20,084 nt of DNA, taken from NCBI GenBank assembly GCA_016713325.1, contig JADJPJ010000024.1, forward strand, positions 1 to 20,084, written 5' to 3'. Under the pieces are notes generated by a model that saw only the letters and a list, made by a program, of their open reading frames with translations, was not told the origin of the DNA and searched no databases. Source of the stretch: Candidatus Flexifilum affinis (GTDB lineage: Bacteria; Chloroflexota; Anaerolineae; Aggregatilineales; Phototrophicaceae). The position numbers and the translations under genes are program-made. This document shows positions 9,096 to 17,039 of this stretch, one piece after another (the stretch's first letter is position 1; each line of letters starts with the position of its first letter).

Positions 9096-9230
9096 CCCCT
9101 GACCCCCTCTCCCACGCAAGCGGGGAGAGGGGGAACCGGCGGCGCGGTTGATGCATTCGCAACCGGGCTGCGGAAACGCGCGTCCGCGTCTTACCTCACC
9201 CTGGCCCCTCTCCGCGCGGAGAGGGGGGGG
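9088..9230. repeat. GC-rich REP-type double hairpin between two operon genes
   Basis: Two related C-rich/G-rich hairpins: an 11-bp stem at 9103-9113/9123-9133 with a 9-nt loop, and a perfect 22-nt palindrome at 9205-9226 built on CCCCTCTCCGC. Both are preceded by similar CCTCACCC stretches (9090-9097 and 9194-9200). They sit in the 160-base gap between the octahaem gene (stop 9257) and the fusion gene (start 9095). This type of CCCCTCTCC/GGAGAGGGG repeat is common between genes in GC-rich genomes. No T-run follows on either strand, so termination is not indicated. Confidence 0.7.
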
Positions 9231-9256
9231 AATACGTTGTACAGAATGTCTCATAT

Positions 9257-10760
9257 TCACGATCCACCCTCCGCAACCGCAGCGGCGTCCGTGGCGGACT
9301 GCGCGATCTGCGCGGGCTGGTCGATCGTGATCTCCGGCAGGTCTCGCCCGCCCCACTCGAGCGGGTCGCCGGGATACCCCAACGCGCGCCAGTCCATGCG
9401 GCTGTTCTCGCCGTGGCAGTCGGTGCAGGTCAGTGCCCGTTCCGACGGTACGACCATGTGCGACTGCACCCAGTACATGCGCGTATCGGCAAAACCATAC
9501 TGCCCGCTGAACGGAATGCCGGCCGCTTCCGATCCGCGCTGCAGGGCGCTGTCCCAGTCGAAGGTCGTCCAGTAGCCCAGCTCGCCGACGGTATTCGGCT
9601 GCAGCAGAAGGTTGAAGACGGCGTCGTAGGGCTGCTTCGCGTCGTGAATCTTGAAGGGGTAGATCAGCGCCCCGGCGTCGTCGATGTCACCCTGAATCGG
9701 GTTGAGCACCGTCACCTCGTTCGGGTCCATCTCGTCGCCCAGCAGGTAGCGATCCACCTGACCGTTGAACCAGTAGTAGGAGGGCACGACATCGCCCTCG
9801 TAGAGGAACTCGCCTTTGATCTTCAGGTATTCGTGCGGGTCCTCTTCGCGGTCCTGGCCGGCCTGCGACCAGTCCCATACCATTTTCGTCTCGTAGCGGG
9901 TGGCCGTCGTCGGGATGTGGCAGGTCTGACAGGCGACCGTGTCGGTGTGCTCGTTGATACGCGCGTCGGCGTGCAGCGTCGGCTCGTGGCAGTCGGTGCA
10001 GGCGATCTGCCGATCCTCGCTGGCGCTGGAGGTGGTCGAGCGGCCGCTGATGACGTGATCTTCCGTCTGGTGGCAGTCCACGCACAGGAAGTCGTGACGC
10101 CCCATGTGCACGTCCACGCTCTCCGGCGGGTAGTACAGGCTCTCGTCCAGGTCGCCGTGCTTGACGGCATTGCCGCCGCCGCCATTGAAGTGGCAGCCGC
10201 CGCAGTTCAGGCGCGTCGGCGTGCCCACGCTCTGCGCCGCCGACAGCAGATCGACGCCCTCGGCCGGCAGGCCGCTGTTGCCCTTGACGTAGCCGCCGCT
10301 CTGGTCGTGGCAGACCAGGCAGTCGACGTTGTCGGTAACGGTAAAGTCGAAGCTGGCATCGGACCAGCCGTAGCCGGCGTGGCAGCGCGTGCAGCCCGTC
10401 CAGTTCGACTGAATGCCGATGCAGAAGTTGTTGATCAGGTTGGACTTGCCGATCTGCACCAGCTCGTCGCGACCGTCCAACTGCACCGGCTCGCTCAGCC
10501 AGGTGAAGTGCGACGTGTGCGCCACCTGGTCCGCCGCATCTTCATGACAGGTCAGGCAGGCGCGGGTGACATCGGAGCCACTTTCGAAAGGCCCCTTTGA
10601 GCAGCGTGCTGTGGTCAGTCGGGGGGACGCGCTCCGGGACGTAATCCCAGGGGTCGGCGATGGCGGCCGGCGGATCGAGAGTCAGCAGCCCGACGGGGAT
10701 AGCGATCACCCCCACCGTCAGCAGCAGACCCACCAGCCACAGGTAGCGAAAATCTCTCAT
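9257..10760 (-). CDS. Octahaem c-type cytochrome, tetrathionate reductase (OTR) family
   Basis: A periplasmic multihaem reductase of about 500 residues. ATG 10760 overlaps the ArsR stop (ATGA). The N-terminal anchor or signal is FRYLWLVGLLLTVGVIAIPVGLL. One extra base in the C-run at 10592-10595 breaks the frame; removing it gives LLKGPFESGSDVTRACLTCH, the usual family start. Exactly eight CXXCH sites follow at 10544-10558, 10379-10393, 10307-10321, 10190-10204, 10070-10084, 9986-10000, 9917-9931 and 9413-9427. Family landmarks include NNFCIGIQSN, CTRCHAGYGW and NVDCLVCHDQSGGY. The C-terminus is one open frame to TGA 9257. Characterised relatives reduce tetrathionate, and also nitrite and hydroxylamine in vitro; their physiological substrate is unsettled. 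The neighbouring cytochrome b fusion could supply electrons, and the YeeE/YedE pair favours a sulfur substrate (inference). Confidence 0.9.
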
Positions 10761-11113
10761 GGTTTTGGGCTCAGACTTTCTAGCTGCTGCGCCAGCATCT
10801 TGCGCAGAATGCCGCGCATCGAATCAATGATCTCGACCAGTTCCGGCACGGCCAGGCTGTACACGACCGTCGTGCCGTCGCGTTCCGTGCCGACCAGCCC
10901 GCGCTGGCGCAGCACCGCCAGGTGGCGCGACACGGTGGACTGCGGCGCTTCCAGCAGCTCGGTCAGGGCGTTCACGCTGCGCGGCCCCTGCGACAGGGCA
11001 TACAGTAGTTGGATACGCTTGGGATCGCCGAGCGTCTGGCAGATGTTGTCATGCAGCATCTGAAGTTCATGCACCGGGATCAGGGTGGGGGTGTCCTGTT
11101 CATTCATGTTCAT
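10757..11113 (-). CDS. ArsR/SmtB-family transcriptional regulator
   Basis: A 118-residue winged-helix repressor, first gene of the cytochrome/transporter operon. Core: MLHDNICQTLGDPKRIQLLYAL (helices 1-2), SVNALTELLEAPQSTVSRHLAVLRQRGLV (HTH, residues 47-74) and wing ERDGTTVVYSL (77-87). It has a single Cys, C25. It therefore lacks the Cys pairs of SmtB-type metal sensors and of the BigR/SqrR persulfide sensors, so its effector is unclear. The frame is intact. The start is ATG 11113, or the second Met at 11107; no clear ribosome site precedes it. The stop overlaps the octahaem gene start, so regulator and enzyme are probably co-expressed. It most likely represses its own operon through the dyad at 11125-11138. 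Confidence 0.9.
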   Translation of the reverse strand: MNMNEQDTPTLIPVHELQMLHDNICQTLGDPKRIQLLYALSQGPRSVNALTELLEAPQSTVSRHLAVLRQRGLVGTERDGTTVVYSLAVPELVEIIDSMRGILRKMLAQQLESLSPKP

Positions 11114-11124
11114 TTATCCGCTTA

Positions 11125-11138
11125 TCCGAATATTCAGA
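11125..11138. promoter_or_regulatory. Dyad operator candidate for the ArsR-type regulator
   Basis: TCCGAATATTCAGA is an imperfect 14-nt dyad centred on GAATATTC, 12 bases upstream of the ArsR start. ArsR-family operators are commonly AT-rich 12-2-12 style dyads near their own start. A short direct repeat, TTATCCG (11114-11120 and 11122-11128), overlaps it. Assignment to this regulator rests on position only. Confidence 0.45.
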
Positions 11139-11204
11139 TGCTATCTATCCATTAGTCTAGGACTCGGAGGATGCAGCGGGATAGGAAGGGTGACACAAGC
11201 AATA

Positions 11205-11220
11205 TGTGATGAATGTCACA
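11205..11220. promoter_or_regulatory. Perfect CRP/FNR-family binding site
   Basis: TGTGATGAATGTCACA matches TGTGA-N6-TCACA exactly. Its centre is about 58 bases upstream of the transcription start expected from the promoter at 11236-11264, close to the activating position of class I CRP sites. It is also about 100 bases upstream of the ArsR gene on the other strand, so it could serve either operon. No CRP/FNR gene is in the window. Confidence 0.55.
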
Positions 11221-11235
11221 AACTCGGCTGCCCCG

Positions 11236-11264
11236 TTGACATCCCTCGGATGGTCAACTAGACT
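11236..11264 (+). promoter_or_regulatory. Sigma-70-type promoter of the MarR/ABC exporter operon
   Basis: TTGACA (11236-11241, perfect -35), 17-base spacer, TAGACT (11259-11264, four of six -10 matches). The predicted start of transcription is near 11271, which leaves at most a very short leader before ATG 11273. Inverted TTGAC/GTCAA half-sites (11236-11240 and 11253-11257) lie within it. Confidence 0.55.
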
Positions 11265-11295
11265 GATTATCAATGAGGTTGATTATCAATGAGGT
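11263..11295. promoter_or_regulatory. Tandem 16-bp duplication carrying MarR-operator-like dyads
   Basis: TGATTATCAATGAGGT occurs twice in perfect tandem (11264-11279 and 11280-11295). Each copy carries TTGATTATCAA or CTGATTATCAA (11263-11273 and 11279-11289), which is close to a perfect dyad. The copies overlap the -10 region and the start of the MarR gene, where an autorepressor would block transcription. Assignment to the MarR protein is inference. Confidence 0.5.
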
Positions 11296-11795
11296 TGACA
11301 ATTTCGTGAATTCGCATCCACAAGAATGGGATGCCCACCACATTTCTGCGGCGCTGCTGCATCTGATGCCGCGCTTTGGCCGCCTGATGGCGCTGTTTAT
11401 CCAGTCGCAGGGCGAGTCGGAGACGACGATACAGCAGGTTCGCTACCTGTTTATGCTGAAGGAGGAACCCGATCACGACCAGCGAACTGGCCCGCAAGCA
11501 CAAAGTGACGCTGCAAGCCGCCAGCGCCCAGGTGCAGGGCCTGGTCGACAAGGGCTGGGTGCAGCGCATCCCCGACCCGAACGACCGCCGCCAGTTCCGC
11601 CTGGAAGTGACGCTGGACGGCATGGCGCACGCCCACAAAGCCAGAGAACGGCTGACGGCCTTCCTCAGCACCTTCATCGAGCGGCTGTCGGCAGAGGAGA
11701 AGCACGCCGCCGGCATCTTCCTGCCCGCCCTCGACCGCCTGCTCAGCGAAGGGCAGGAACCAGACGAGGTCGATCTGCCGCCACCGCCTCCGTAG
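11273..11795 (+). CDS. MarR-family transcriptional regulator (one frameshift)
   Basis: A winged-helix regulator of about 165-175 residues. N-terminal dimerisation helices read ISAALLHLMPRFGRLMALFI. The HTH reads TSELARKHKVTLQAASAQVQGLV and the wing carries the family hallmark DPNDRRQFRLEVT. One extra C in the run near 11467-11469 shifts the frame; removing it gives EEPITTSELARKH. The start is ATG 11273, almost leaderless relative to the promoter; GTG 11306 (VNSHPQEWDAHH) is an alternative that fits a GAGG 12 bases before it. The stop is TAG 11793-11795. It precedes the two ABC exporter genes on the same strand and probably represses itself and the exporter, releasing DNA when a transported toxic compound binds. 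Confidence 0.85.
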
Positions 11796-11807
11796 GGAGA
11801 GGATCCT

Positions 11808-12050
11808 GTGTCCCATAGGCACCAAGATAAGGGTTGCGGGGGCCGCCGAGGGCTAAAGCGCCTCGGCTAGCAACCGACAAGCCCACTGAAGGGGCTTCCC
11901 CGACGCCTGCGTTTTTGGTCCCTTTAGTGGACCTGTCTTTTCGGGTAGCCGGGTGTTTTAACACCCGGCGGACGACGCGACAATCGATATTCAGATGGCG
12001 TCGATCAGTCGCTAACTTGGTGCACATGGGACACGCTCATGCGTGTCCGC
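11808..12050 (-). repeat. Multi-hairpin MITE/REP-like repeat, copy B (inverted relative to copy A)
   Basis: Terminal inverted repeats are 11808-11831 (GTGTCCCATAGGCACCAAGA...) and 12011-12034, matching at 19 of 24 positions when one is reversed. Internal palindromes include CCGGGTGTTTTAACACCCGG (11949-11968), GGTCCCTTTAGTGGACC near 11919-11935, AAGCCCACTGAAGGGGCTT near 11880-11898, and a stem in the CCGAGG...CCTCGG stretch near 11843-11867. GGACACGC-TCAT-GCGTGTCC (12029-12048) forms an outer hairpin. The element lies 13 bases after the MarR stop and separates it from the exporter genes. It contains no transposase, so it would move only with help in trans. Confidence 0.75.
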
Positions 12051-12063
12051 CTCGATCACCTGA

Positions 12064-12098
12064 CGCATTGGGGCATGGAAACACTTTGTCCCAATGCG
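12064..12098. promoter_or_regulatory. Inverted repeat in the exporter leader
   Basis: CGCATTGGG (12064-12072) and CCCAATGCG (12090-12098) form a perfect 9-bp inverted repeat with a 17-base spacer, 47 bases before the first exporter gene. It could be an operator or an mRNA stem. There is no T-run, so it is not an intrinsic terminator. Confidence 0.4.
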
Positions 12099-12144
12099 CG
12101 CCATCGTCGCTCAGCCGATCCATTCGGGAGGAATCCGCACCACC

Positions 12145-14382
12145 ATGCTGAGACTGAGAAAGTTTCTCAAACCCTATACCACCCTTATCCTGCTCTCCAT
12201 CATCCTGCTGTTCGTCCAGGCCATGTCCGAGCTGTCCCTGCCGGACTACATGGCCCACATCGTCAACAACGGCATCCAGCAGGGCGGCATCGACACCGCC
12301 GTGCCGTCGGCCGTCCGGCAGAGCACGCTGGACAAGCTCGTGGTCTTTCTGAGCGAGGAAGACAAGGCGATGGTCCTGAGCGCCTACACGCTCATCGACC
12401 CGGTCACCGCTGAAGGCGCGCGCCTGGTCGAGCAGTACCCGGCGGCGGCGGCCGACGAGCCGGTGCTGGTGTTCGATGAGTCGCAGTACAGCGAAGACCT
12501 GAACCACCTCCTGGGCCGCACCTTCGCCGCCGTGACCGGGATCGAGCAGATGATGGCTGACCCCGAAGCCGCCGCGGCCGTGTCGGGGCAGGCCGGCGCC
12601 ATGCTGGCGACTCTGCCCGAGGGCACCGACGTCTTCGAGATGCTCGGCAGCCTGCCGACCGCCCTGCGCCAGCCGATCATGGACAACCTGGAAGCGCGCT
12701 TCGAGACACTCGGCGACACCATGACGGTGCAGGCCGGCATCAGCGCTGTGAAGGCGGAATACGAAGCGCTGGGCATGGACACGGCCGGCATTCAGAATGC
12801 CTATATCGTGCGCACCGGCGCGGCCATGCTCGGGCTGTCGCTGCTCTCCGGGGCGGCCTCAGTGACCGTCGGCCTGCTTGCGGCGCGGACGGCGGCAGGA
12901 TCGGCCCGCGACGTGCGGAGGGCGATTTTCCGCAAGGTCCAGGGCTTCTCCAACGCCGAACTCGACCGCTTCTCGACGGCCTCGCTGATCACCCGCTCCA
13001 CCAACGACGTCAACCAGCTTCAGATGGTCATCATCATGCTGATCCGCATGGTCTGCTTCGCGCCGATCCTGGGCATCGGCGGCATCATCAAGGCCATGCA
13101 GACCGACGCCTCGATGTGGTGGATCATCGCCCTGGCGGTCGTCGTCCTGATAGGGTTGATCTTCGCCATCTTCACCACCGCGCTGCCCAAGTTCAGGCTG
13201 ATTCAGAGCCTGATTGATCGACTCAACCTGGTCACGCGCGAGAATCTCTCCGGCATGATGGTCGTCCGCGCCTTCAACACGCAGGCCTTCGAGGAAAAGC
13301 GCTTCGACAAGGCCAACCACGATCTGCTGACGACCACCCTCTTCATCAACCGGGTCATGGTGGTCATGATGCCGCTGATGATGCTGATCGTGAACGGCCT
13401 GTCCTGCTGATCATCTGGGTTGGCGCGCACCAGGTGGCCGCGTCGGCCATGCAGGTCGGCGACATGATGGCCTTCCTGCAATACGCGATGCAGGTCGTCA
13501 TGTCCTTCCTGATGATGTCGATGATGTTCATCATCCTGCCGCGCGCCTCGGTCTCGGGCGGGCGCATCGCCGAGGTGCTGGAGGTCGAACCGACCATCCA
13601 CGACCCGCAGCCGCCGCTTCCTGGCCCGACCTTCGAGGGTGCGGTCGAATTCCGCAATGTCTCCTTCCGCTACCCCGGCGCGGAAGAGGACGTGCTGCAC
13701 GACCTCAGCTTCACCGCGCGACCCGGGCAAACGACCGCCTTCATCGGCGCGACCGGCTCCGGCAAATCGACGCTGGCCAACCTGATCCCGCGCTTCTACG
13801 ACGTCACTGAGGGCGCCATCCTGATCGACGGCGTCGACATCCGGGACGTGACGCAGCACGACCTGCGCGACAAGATCGGCTACGTGCCGCAGAAGGAGCG
13901 TCGCTGTTCAGCGGCACGATCGAGAGCAACCTGCGCTATGCCGACGAAGACGTCTCTGAGGCGGTGCTGCAAGAGTCGATCGCGATCGCCCAGGCCGCCG
14001 ACTTCATCGACGAGAAGCCGGAAAAACTGGCGGCCGACATCGCCCAGGGCGGAGTCAACGTCTCCGGCGGGCAGCGCCAGCGCCTGTCGATCGCCCGGGC
14101 GCTGGTCAAGCGCGCGCCGATCCTGATCTTCGACGACAGCTTCTCGGCGCTGGACTTCAGGACCGACGCGGCCCTGCGCCGGGCGCTCAAGCAGAAGACG
14201 GCCGGCGCCACCGTGCTGATCGTCACCCAGCGCGTCTCGACCATCCGCAATGCCGAGCAGATCCTCGTGCTCGACGATGGCCGCATTGTCGGCCAGGGAA
14301 CACACCAAGAACTGATGGATACCTGCGAGATCTACCGCGAAATCGCGCTGTCGCAGCTCGGCATGGAGGAACTGGCACATGA
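12145..14382 (+). CDS. ABC exporter subunit with degenerate ATPase site (heterodimer half 1; frameshifted)
   Basis: Membrane domain fused to an ATPase domain, about 745 residues. ATG 12145 follows GGAGGA at 12127-12132. TM1 is TTLILLSIILLFVQAMSEL. An unusually long extracytoplasmic stretch of about 170 residues follows before TM2 (AAMLGLSLLSGAASVTVGLL). Later come ASMWWIIALAVVVLIGLIFA and MVVMMPLMMLIV. Walker A GATGSGKST is at 13746-13772 and the signature is VSGGQRQR near 14062-14085. Walker B, LIFDDSFSALD, has Asp in place of the catalytic Glu, and the H-loop reads VTQRVST with Gln for His. These are the marks of the degenerate site in heterodimeric exporters such as the TM287/288, BmrCD and LmrCD types. 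Indels occur near 13407 and 13895, and one near the end is assumed to reach TGA 14380-14382. Otherwise the frame runs on into the next gene. Confidence 0.88.
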
Positions 14383-16274
14383 TGATGATGCAGCGCGAAC
14401 CACGGGCCCATGGGGCCCCGCGGTGGGCCGGGCAGTCGGGGCCGGCCGGGCGGCCGGGCGGCATGGCATCGGCATGAAGGCCGAGAAGGCCCGCGACTTC
14501 AAGGGCACCATGCGCAAACTGATCCAGTACCTGCGCGGGTACCAGCTTTCCATCGTCGTCGTGTTGGTCTTCGCCATCGCCTCGACGGTCTTCAGCATCG
14601 TCGGGCCGAAAATCCTGGGGCAGGCCACCACCAAACTGTTCGAAGGCGTGATGGCGCAGATCGCCGGCATTGGCAAGGGCATCGACTTCGTCTTCATCGG
14701 CAACATCATCCTGCTCCTGGTCGTCCTGTACCTGGTCTCGACGCTGTTCAGCTACATTCAGGGCTGGGTCATGTCCGCGGTGTCGATGAAGGTCACCTAC
14801 CGGCTGCGCAAGGATCTCGCCGAGAAGATCAACCGCATGCCGCTGCGCTACTTCGACGGCACCAACCACGGCGAGGTGCTCTCGCGCGTGACCAACGACG
14901 TCGACACCATCAGCCAGACGCTGAACCAGAGCCTGTCGCAGCTCATCACCTCGGCCACCACCATGATCGGCGTGCCGGTGATGATGCTCTCCGATCAGCT
15001 GGCAGATGACGCTCGCCGCCTTCCTGGTGCTGCCGCTGTCGATGGTGCTGATCAGGCTGGTGGTCAACAAGTCGCAGGGCTTCTTCCAGCAGCAGCAGGA
15101 TTACCTGGGGCATGTCAACGGCCACGTCGAAGAGATGTATGGCAGCCACACGGTCATCAAAGCCTTCAACGGCGAGGCCAAGAGCGCGGCCCGCTTCGAC
15201 GAGTTCAACGACACGCTGTTTCATTCGGCGTGGAAGGCGCAGTTCGTCTCCGGCATGATGATGCCGATCATGATGTTCGTCGGCAACCTGGGCTACGTGG
15301 CCATTGCCATCCTAGGGGGTGCGCTGGCCGCTGGCGGCCTGATCACCGTCGGCGACATTCAGGCCTTCATCCAGTACGTGCGCTCGTTTACGCAGCCGAT
15401 CACGCAGCTGGCGAATATCTCGAACATCCTGCAGCAGACCGCGGCCGCGGCCGAGCGGGTCTTCGAGTTCCTGGCGGAGCGAAGAAGTCGCTGAAACCCG
15501 ACGCCCGTCGCCGTGGCCAGCGATGAACCAGGGGGCGTCGAGTTCCAGGATGTCCACTTCGGCTACTCCCCGGACAAGATCATCATCAACGACTTCTCGG
15601 CGTCGATCCAGCCCGGTCAGAAGGTCGCCATCGTCGGCCCGACCGGCGCCGGTAAGACCACGATGGTCAAGCTGCTGATGCGCTTCTACGACGTGAACAG
15701 CGGCGTGATTCTGGTCGATGGGCACGACATCCGCGACTTCAGCCGCCACGACCTGCGCAAGCTATTCGGCATGGTCTTGCAGGATGCCTGGCTCTACAAC
15801 GGCACCATCCTGGAGAACATCCGCTACGGCCGGCCCGACGCCACCGACGACGAAGTCATCGACGCCGCCCAGGCCGCCCACGTCGACCACTTCGTGCGCA
15901 CGCTGCCCGAGGGCTACCACACGGTGCTCAACGAGGAGGCGACCAATGTCTCGCAGGGGCAGAAGCAGCTGCTCACCATCGCCCGCGCCATCCTGGCCGA
16001 CCCGAAGATGCTCATCCTCGACGAGGCCTCCAGTTCGGTCGATACGCGCACCGAGGTGCTGATCCAGAAGGCGATGGACCACCTGATGCACAACCGCACC
16101 AGCTTCGTCATCGCCCACCGGCTGTCGACCATCCGCAACGCCGACCTGATCCTGGTCATGCGCGACGGCGACATCGTCGAGCAGGGCACGCATACGGATC
16201 TACTGGCCGCGAACGGCTTCTATGCCGAGCTGTACAACAGCCAGTTCGAGCACCCCGAGGCCGCCGCTGCGTAG
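14379..16274 (+). CDS. ABC exporter subunit with catalytic ATPase site (heterodimer half 2; frameshifted)
   Basis: Second half-transporter. The start is the ATGATGATGATG run at 14379 (MMMMQREPRAHGAPR, a Met/Gly/Pro-rich cytoplasmic lead), overlapping the presumed end of the first subunit. Membrane segments include SIVVVLVFAIASTVFSIVGP, IGNIILLLVVLYLVSTLFSY, TLAAFLVLPLSMVLIRLVV and IMMFVGNLGYVAIAILGG. Coupling motif: YFDGTNHGEVLSRVTNDVDT. Walker A GPTGAGKTT is at 15636-15662. The signature is VSQGQKQ, non-canonical. Walker B ILDEASSSVD has its catalytic Glu and the H-loop is IAHRLST. This is the exact complement of subunit 1: one full and one degenerate site form in the dimer. Indels occur in the lead (about 14420-14470), near 14993 (one extra G in TCCGATCAGC) and near 15480. 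The substrate is unknown; drug or lipid export is likely from the family and the MarR regulator. Confidence 0.9.
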
Positions 16275-16301
16275 GGGACCCCGCTGTTTGTCTGATTGTC
16301 G

Positions 16302-16336
16302 AAATGCCCTGTCCACGCCGGACGGGGCATTTTTTT
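16302..16336 (+). terminator. Intrinsic terminator of the MarR/ABC exporter operon
   Basis: A 13-bp stem (AAATGCCCTGTCC with GGACGGGGCATTT, one G-T wobble), a 5-base loop at 16315-16319, and a run of seven T (16330-16336). It begins 28 bases after the exporter stop. Confidence 0.9.
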
Positions 16337-16375
16337 CTGAGTATGCTTACAGTGAATTGAGAGAAGGCGTTTGAG

Positions 16376-16685
16376 ATGAGCGATGCGACAGTCCTATCCA
16401 TCGATCTGATCGTATCCGACCCCCGGATACGCGGCGGACGCCCGATCCTCGCCGGCACGAGCCTGCGTGTGCAGGACGTTGCCGCCCATCACCAAATACC
16501 GCAAGTACACGCCGGAGAATTGGCGGTGCAGCTTCCAGATCTCGCTTGCGCAGGTTCACGCGGCGCTGGCCTACTACTATGCGCACCAGGACGAGATCGA
16601 CGCCCAGATCGAAGAAGACGATCGGCTCATCCGCGAAGCAAAAGACCAGGGGCTTGGACAGCGACATCCGCCTGTACTTCGATGA
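16376..16685 (+). CDS. DUF433 family antitoxin (one frameshift)
   Basis: A protein of about 103 residues. ATG 16376 is preceded by GAGAGAAGG. The N-terminus, LIVSDPRIRGGRPILAGT, is the DUF433 hallmark. After an indel near 16490 it continues YRKYTPENW, SLAQVHAALAYYYAHQDEID, AQIEEDDRLIREAKDQGLG. The central part is a small HTH fold that binds DNA; the acidic C-terminus would wrap the toxin. Its end overlaps the start of the PIN-like gene, the usual arrangement for this pair. The module is probably autoregulated. Confidence 0.82.
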
Positions 16686-16996
16686 AGGCGTTCAGGTTGC
16701 CGTTGCCGAACAGATGCGAAGTCGGGGGTTGACTCGATAACGGTTCGCGATCTTGGTCTGCGCGGCGATTCCGATATTCACCATTTGCAGCGCGCTCCGA
16801 GATGGGGCGCGTGCTCTGTACCTTCGATTTCGACTTCGTGCGCCTGCATGCTCAGGGAGTTTCCCACGAAGGGATCGTCATCGCTCAGCATTTCGACACC
16901 ACCGTGGGCGATTGGGTACGCGGTCTGGAATTGATCTGCGGCGCAATGACCGCCGAGGAAATGCAGAACCACGTCGAGTATCTAGCTCGGTCGTGA
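16654..16996 (+). CDS. DUF5615 PIN-like toxin (one frameshift)
   Basis: About 114 residues, read from TTG 16654 (LDSDIRLYFDEGVQVAVAEQM), overlapping the DUF433 gene by about 30 bases. After an indel near 16735 (where the first frame reaches a stop) it continues TVRDLGLRGDSDIHHLQRA, MGRVLCTFDFDFVRLHAQGV, HEGIVIAQ, and ends AEEMQNHVEYLARS with TGA 16994-16996. The acidic residues in YFDE and TFDFDF match the PIN-like nuclease site of DUF5615. The probable role is an RNase toxin held inactive by the DUF433 partner. The frameshift could be real and inactivating, or an error. Confidence 0.78.
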
Positions 16997-17039
16997 TTTC
17001 GCGAAGCTGTTCCTTGGGTTCCTGATACTCAGGAGTTGG

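Noticed and set aside
9413..10600. A 395-codon open frame on the plus strand opposite the octahaem cytochrome
   Set aside because: The minus strand carries all eight haem motifs and family landmarks; the plus product is low-complexity Val/Ala/Arg.
526..12050. The two inverted repeats as ends of an 11-kb composite transposon
   Set aside because: No transposase lies between or beside them, and the DNA between is ordinary operons plus a broken ABC-F gene; each copy looks like an independent small element.
13880..15070. A 396-codon minus-strand frame across the exporter genes
   Set aside because: Antisense shadow: the plus strand has the signature and Walker B motifs and membrane helices over the same bases.
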